10,005 bases of DNA from Woeseiaceae bacterium (GTDB lineage: Bacteria > Pseudomonadota > Gammaproteobacteria > Steroidobacterales > Woeseiaceae): NCBI GenBank assembly GCA_013138675.1, contig WTCH01000174.1, positions 1 to 10,005 on the forward strand, written 5' to 3'. Below the pieces are notes generated by a model. The model worked only from the letters and a program-made list of their open reading frames with translations, did no database searches and was not told the DNA's origin. This document shows, one piece after another, positions 6,724 to 10,005 of the stretch; within the stretch, counting starts at the first letter, position 1, and every line of letters begins with the position of its first letter. The position numbers and the translations under genes are program-made.

Positions 6724-6897
6724 GCTCGTTGATCCCCCTTGAAAGCGCTAATCTGAGACTCGAAATAGTGCTTCAAGCATAGCATGAAATGCACGAATCG
6801 CCGCAAAATCAAGGGCTTCGGAATGTGCGTACATGGCGATGCTGACATTCGATTTCTGTTAAATTATGTGCGTCGCAAAAAAACTGGAGAACGCAGC
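6724..6897. promoter_or_regulatory. Divergent intergenic region with promoters for the receptor and acyl-CoA ligase operons
   Basis: These 174 bp separate two divergent operons and must hold both leaders. Toward the ligase, CTGACA (6842-6847), a 17 nt spacer and TATGTG (6865-6870) form a weak sigma70-like pair in an AT-richer stretch. Toward the receptor, TTGAAG (minus, 6776-6771) and GATTAG (6753-6748) are a weaker pair. Possible operator elements are the perfect short palindrome TGCTTCAAGCA (6769-6779), which overlaps the putative receptor -35; the inverted repeat ATGT-GCGT-ACAT (6823-6834); and a second copy of ATGTGCGT at 6866-6873. The in-frame ATG at 6784 upstream of the ligase adds residues unlike the family and is treated as non-coding. 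Promoter positions are guesses from consensus matching. Confidence 0.35.
6886..6889 (+). promoter_or_regulatory. Ribosome binding site that decides the acyl-CoA ligase start
   Basis: GGAG lies 8 nt before the ATG at 6898. The longer open frame beginning with ATG 6784 has no comparable site, and its extra 38 residues do not resemble AlkK-type enzymes. The later start is therefore preferred. Confidence 0.7.
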
Positions 6898-8529
6898 ATG
6901 CTCGGATTGATGATGAACACCCCGCTCCTGATTTCGTCGATTGCCGAGCACGGGGCGCAGTTTCATGGCGGTCGCGAGATCGTCTCGGTAACAGCCGACA
7001 ACCCCCTGCATCGCTACACGTACCGCGAGTGCGTCGGGCGGGCGAAACAACTGGCTAACGCCCTGAACGGCATGGGCGCAAAAAAGGGCGATCGTATCGC
7101 GACGCTCGCCTGGAATGATTACCGCCACCTCGAGGCGTACTACGGTATCAGTGGCGCAGGTTACGTCTGCCACACGATTAATCCGCGGTTGTTTCCCGAA
7201 CAGCTGGTTTTCATCATCAACCACGCGGAAGACCGCTGGATATTCACTGACGTCATGTTCGTACCGCTACTTGAAGCTATCGCCGACATGATTCCAAACG
7301 TCGAGGGCTTTGTTGTCATGACTGACAACGCGCACATGCCTGAGACAACTCTGAACAACACTGTTTGTTATGAGGAGTTAATAGCCAAAGAATCGCTCGA
7401 TTACACTTGGCCCGAACTCGACGAGCGCACAGCCTCGGCGCTCTGTTATACGTCAGGAACAACCGGCGACCCCAAAGGTGTTCTGTACGACCATCGTTCA
7501 ACTGTCCTGCACGCCATGGCCGAGATCGCTCCGGATACGATGAGCCTGTCGAGCTACGATTCGGTGTTGCCGGTCGTGCCGCTGTTTCATGTCAATGCCT
7601 GGGGTGTACCGTATTCGGCCTTCATGGCTGGTGCCAAGCTGGTTCTTCCGGGTCCGAAAATGGGCGACGGCGAGACGTTGTGCAATTTGCTCGACTCAGA
7701 AGACGTGACGCTGGCGCTCGGTGTACCGACCGTTTGGCTGGCGCTGCTGCAGTACACCGAATCCGCGGGCAAACGACTCGACAAGCTGCAGAGAACGATC
7801 GTCGGCGGTGCGGCCGTACCGCGCTCGATGATTGAGGCGTTTCGTGACAAGCACGGCGTCGAAGTTCGCCAGGCCTGGGGAATGACCGAAACGAGCCCGC
7901 TCGGTGTTGCAAACAGCCCGAAGGCCGGGTTGCCGGAGATGACCCCTGATGAACAGCTTGATCTCGCAAGCAAGGCCGGGCGCGGCGTATACGGTTGCGA
8001 ATTGCGAATCGTCGACGGCGAAGGTAATGAACTGCCATGGGACGGCGAAGCATACGGGCCGCTACAGGTACGCGGACTGTGGATTTGCAGCGACTATTAC
8101 AAACTCGCCGGGGCAGGTGGCGCGCACACGGACGACGGCTGGTTCGACACGGGCGACGTCGCGACGATCGACCCCGAGGGATACATGGCGATCACGGATC
8201 GGACCAAGGATGTCATTAAATCGGGTGGCGAGTGGATCAGTTCGATCGAACTGGAAAATACGATCATGGGGCACCCGGCAGTCGCCGAGGCGGCCGTTAT
8301 CGGCGTCGCTCATCCGAAGTGGACGGAAAGGCCACTATTGATCGTCATAAAAGCCGAAGGCCAGGACGTCAGCGGAGACGAGCTGCTCGCCTGGTACGAA
8401 GGCAAGGTCGCCAAGTGGTGGATCCCGACAGATGTGGAGTTCGTCACAGAATTGCCGCATACCGCAACAGGAAAGATCAAGAAGATTGAATTGCGCAAGC
8501 AATTCGCAGACTATCAGTTGACTGGGTAG
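6898..8529 (+). CDS. AlkK-like medium/long-chain fatty-acyl-CoA ligase
   Basis: The 543 aa protein is an ANL-superfamily acyl-CoA synthetase. It activates a fatty acid with ATP to an acyl-adenylate and transfers it to CoA in the cytoplasm. Motifs are the A3 P-loop YTSGTTGDPKG (184-194), PLFHVNAWG (228-236), WGMTETSPLG (327-336), A7 TGD (418-420), the hinge region DRTKDVIKSGGEWIS (434-448) and the C-terminal catalytic lysine Lys526 in TATGKIKK. From memory it resembles Pseudomonas AlkK along its length, including the opening MLG.MM, AWN..RHLE.YY and CHTINPRLF blocks, so a medium-chain fatty acid is the likely substrate. The start at 6898 matches that N-terminus and has GGAG at 6886-6889 with 8 nt spacing. 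It leads an operon with an SDR-like protein (37 bp gap) and a TesB thioesterase. Confidence 0.93.
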   Translation: MLGLMMNTPLLISSIAEHGAQFHGGREIVSVTADNPLHRYTYRECVGRAKQLANALNGMGAKKGDRIATLAWNDYRHLEAYYGISGAGYVCHTINPRLFPEQLVFIINHAEDRWIFTDVMFVPLLEAIADMIPNVEGFVVMTDNAHMPETTLNNTVCYEELIAKESLDYTWPELDERTASALCYTSGTTGDPKGVLYDHRSTVLHAMAEIAPDTMSLSSYDSVLPVVPLFHVNAWGVPYSAFMAGAKLVLPGPKMGDGETLCNLLDSEDVTLALGVPTVWLALLQYTESAGKRLDKLQRTIVGGAAVPRSMIEAFRDKHGVEVRQAWGMTETSPLGVANSPKAGLPEMTPDEQLDLASKAGRGVYGCELRIVDGEGNELPWDGEAYGPLQVRGLWICSDYYKLAGAGGAHTDDGWFDTGDVATIDPEGYMAITDRTKDVIKSGGEWISSIELENTIMGHPAVAEAAVIGVAHPKWTERPLLIVIKAEGQDVSGDELLAWYEGKVAKWWIPTDVEFVTELPHTATGKIKKIELRKQFADYQLTG

Positions 8530-8544
8530 CGGCCACTGGCCGTT
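8528..8544 (+). other. Hairpin straddling the acyl-CoA ligase stop codon
   Basis: The bases after the TAG stop (8527-8529) form AGCGGCC-ACT-GGCCGTT, a stem of 7 pairs including one G-U with a 3 nt loop. No run of T follows, so it is not an intrinsic terminator. It could stabilise or attenuate the mRNA between the ligase and the SDR gene. Short GC-rich stems like this also occur by chance. Confidence 0.35.
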
Positions 8545-8566
8545 GTAGTACTTCGCTGGAGCAACA

Positions 8567-9313
8567 ATGGGTGATCCCCTTCGTCTTTACGGCCTGAATG
8601 CGCTCGTCACATACGCTGCGAGCGGCATTGGTGAGGCCATTTCGCGTACCTTGATCAAGCACGGCGCCAAAGTACTGGCCGTGGACACTGCGAATAGCGG
8701 TGTCGAACAGCACTTCCGGTCCGTCAAGGGCATTGAGGGTCATTCCGCCAGCCTGACTGACGCAACGCGCATGCCGGCCCTGGTTGAGGTAGCGGTCAGT
8801 CAGCTTGGTGGTATCGACATCCTCGTCAACGAGTTTCCGTTGAACGGTGAGGCACCACTCGCCGATGGTGATGAACAAATCAGCAAATTACTGGAGGCGC
8901 GCGCTGAGCTGATCATGGCGCTGTGTCGGTCTTCGCTACCCCACCTCAAGAAGAGTCCCGCAGGGCGCATCATCAATATCGGTTTCCTGCGCAGCCTGTT
9001 TGCCGAAAATGGCGCCGAAGCCTTCGCGAAGTCAGAGCAGGACCTGGCGGCGATGACCCGTGCACTGGGTGCCGAAATCGGCGAGTTCGGCATTACAGCC
9101 AACTACATTCAACCCGGCGCGATCATGACGCCGAAGAGTCGCGAGGCATTCAAGAAGAACATGGCGCTACGCGACTTTTGCATCGGGCAATCGGCTGCAC
9201 GGCGGCTCGGTGAGCCTGTCGATATCGCGAAAGTTGCCCTGTTTCTTGCCAGCGATGACTCTGCCTTTGTGAATGGCACCGGTCTGCTCGTCGATGGCGG
9301 CCGCACCAGCTAG
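8567..9313 (+). CDS. SDR-fold protein lacking the catalytic tetrad (probable pseudoenzyme)
   Basis: The 248 aa product aligns along its whole length with classical short-chain dehydrogenases such as FabG. It has the Rossmann start LYGLNALVTYAASGIGEAI, GGIDILVN (81-88), GRIINIG (133-139), GEFGITANYIQPG (172-184) and the ending FVNGTGLLVDGG (234-245). The catalytic positions are replaced. Ser is Phe140, Tyr is Phe153 (exactly 13 residues later), Lys is Glu157 (Tyr+4), and the helix-E Asn is about Arg112. The cofactor loop TGxxxGxG reads TYAASGIG, with Tyr16 for the first Gly, and NNAG reads NEFP. Asp40 at the end of beta-2 would favour NAD if any cofactor binds. The reading frame is intact and GGAG (8558-8561) precedes the ATG by 5 nt, so it is expressed and not simply decayed. 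Its place between a ligase and a thioesterase suggests a binding or scaffolding role in acyl-CoA metabolism. The true function is unknown. Confidence 0.85.
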   Translation: MGDPLRLYGLNALVTYAASGIGEAISRTLIKHGAKVLAVDTANSGVEQHFRSVKGIEGHSASLTDATRMPALVEVAVSQLGGIDILVNEFPLNGEAPLADGDEQISKLLEARAELIMALCRSSLPHLKKSPAGRIINIGFLRSLFAENGAEAFAKSEQDLAAMTRALGAEIGEFGITANYIQPGAIMTPKSREAFKKNMALRDFCIGQSAARRLGEPVDIAKVALFLASDDSAFVNGTGLLVDGGRTS

Positions 9314-9322
9314 CCGATCGCC

Positions 9323-10005
9323 ATGCATCCGATATTGCAGGACCTCGTAACGCTTCTCCAGCTCGAGCGAATCGAAGAGAATATTTTTCGCGGTGACAGC
9401 CGCGACATCGGCAGTGCGCAGGTATTTGGTGGTCAGGTTCTCGGACAGGCATTGTCGGCGGCACAGCACACTGTGGAAGGCCGTGTTGCACATTCGCTGC
9501 ACGCTTACTTTCTGCGTCGCGGCGACATGGATGCACCCATCATTTACGAAGTAGATCGCGCGCGCGATGGTGGCAGTTTTTCCAACCGTCGTGTTGTTGC
9601 GATTCAGCACGGCCGGCCGATATTTAACCTGGCTGCGTCATTTCAGAAACCCGAATCCGGGCTCAATCACCAGGTGGATATGCCGGACGTTCCCGGGCCA
9701 GATGGTCTCAAGGACCTGGCAGAAGTCGCCAAGGAGCATCTTGACAAGTTGCCGCTGAAGTTGCGGCGTTTCATGATGGAGAAGCGGCCATTCGATTTTC
9801 GGCCCGTAGAGGCCATTACCCTTGGCGACAACGAGCCTCGTCCACCAGTCAAGCACGTCTGGATACGAACGTGTGACGAACTTCCCGACGATCCTCCTTT
9901 ACATCGCAGTGTCCTGGCGTACGTGTCCGACTACGAATTGCTTGGGACGAGCATGTTGCCGCATGGTCTGCCATTCGGTCGTGGCAAGGTCATCATGGCG
10001 AGCCT
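9323..10005 (+). CDS. tesB: Acyl-CoA thioesterase II, TesB-like (3' end beyond the window)
   Basis: TesB hydrolyses acyl-CoA to free fatty acid and CoA using a double hot-dog fold. The open frame runs from ATG 9323 to the window edge (227 codons, no stop). It resembles E. coli TesB throughout: LLQLERIEENIFRG (11-24), QVFGGQVLGQAL (33-44), HSLHAYFLRRGD (57-68), DGGSFSNRRVVAIQHGRPIF (82-101), ASFQKPE (105-111) and LAYVSDYELLG (198-208). Asp203 corresponds to E. coli catalytic Asp204; the Thr and Gln partners lie past the end. About 60 residues are missing compared with the 286 aa of E. coli TesB. The ATG lies 9 bp after the SDR stop with no clear Shine-Dalgarno, so translational coupling to the SDR gene is likely. 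It is the third gene of the operon led by the acyl-CoA ligase. Confidence 0.93.
   Translation, partial: MHPILQDLVTLLQLERIEENIFRGDSRDIGSAQVFGGQVLGQALSAAQHTVEGRVAHSLHAYFLRRGDMDAPIIYEVDRARDGGSFSNRRVVAIQHGRPIFNLAASFQKPESGLNHQVDMPDVPGPDGLKDLAEVAKEHLDKLPLKLRRFMMEKRPFDFRPVEAITLGDNEPRPPVKHVWIRTCDELPDDPPLHRSVLAYVSDYELLGTSMLPHGLPFGRGKVIMAS

Noticed and set aside
6784..6897. Acyl-CoA ligase starting at ATG 6784
   Set aside because: The added residues are unlike AlkK-type enzymes, there is no RBS, and the region carries the likely promoter. ATG 6898 has GGAG at proper spacing.

Overview
The window reads as chromosomal DNA from a moderately GC-rich Gram-negative bacterium, most likely a gammaproteobacterium. 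Three things suggest this. There is a TonB-dependent outer-membrane receptor of the type common in marine and environmental gammaproteobacteria. There is a TesB/AlkK-type acyl-CoA metabolism cluster. A REP-like palindrome sits between two convergent genes and matches the short repeat scattered through Pseudomonas, Xanthomonadales and related genomes. A marine lineage such as Woeseiaceae is possible but not shown. I see no rRNA, tRNA, CRISPR array, insertion sequence or phage gene.

Layout. (1) 1-475, plus: the last codons of moaD (ending in the Gly-Gly tail) overlap or abut moaE, so this is the end of a molybdopterin-synthase operon. (2) 462-1052, minus: a MocA/MobA-like nucleotidyltransferase converges on moaE and overlaps its 3' end by 14 bp. 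(3) 1137-1598, plus: a single MaoC/NodN-like hydratase, followed by the REP-like element. (4) 1624-6723, minus: a three-gene operon read as TonB-dependent receptor, then nitrilase, then a cysteine-synthase-family enzyme fused to a C-terminal glutaredoxin. (5) 6724-6897: divergent promoter region. (6) 6898-10005, plus: an operon of an AlkK-like fatty-acyl-CoA ligase, an SDR-fold protein that has lost its whole catalytic tetrad, and a TesB-type acyl-CoA thioesterase cut by the window end.

How the genes may work together. Region 6 is an acyl-CoA module that activates and releases fatty acids; its SDR is probably a binding or regulatory pseudoenzyme. Region 4 is the most unusual part. CysK-family enzymes can make beta-cyanoalanine from cysteine (or an activated serine) and cyanide, and nitrilases of the plant NIT4 type hydrolyse beta-cyanoalanine. 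A receptor-nitrilase-CysK/glutaredoxin operon could therefore handle nitriles or cyanide, with the glutaredoxin dealing with sulfide, thiol or disulfide chemistry. This is inference from gene content. The alternative is nitrile scavenging next to ordinary cysteine synthesis.

The main uncertainties are the start codon of the nitrilase, the start of the MocA-like protein, and all promoter assignments.
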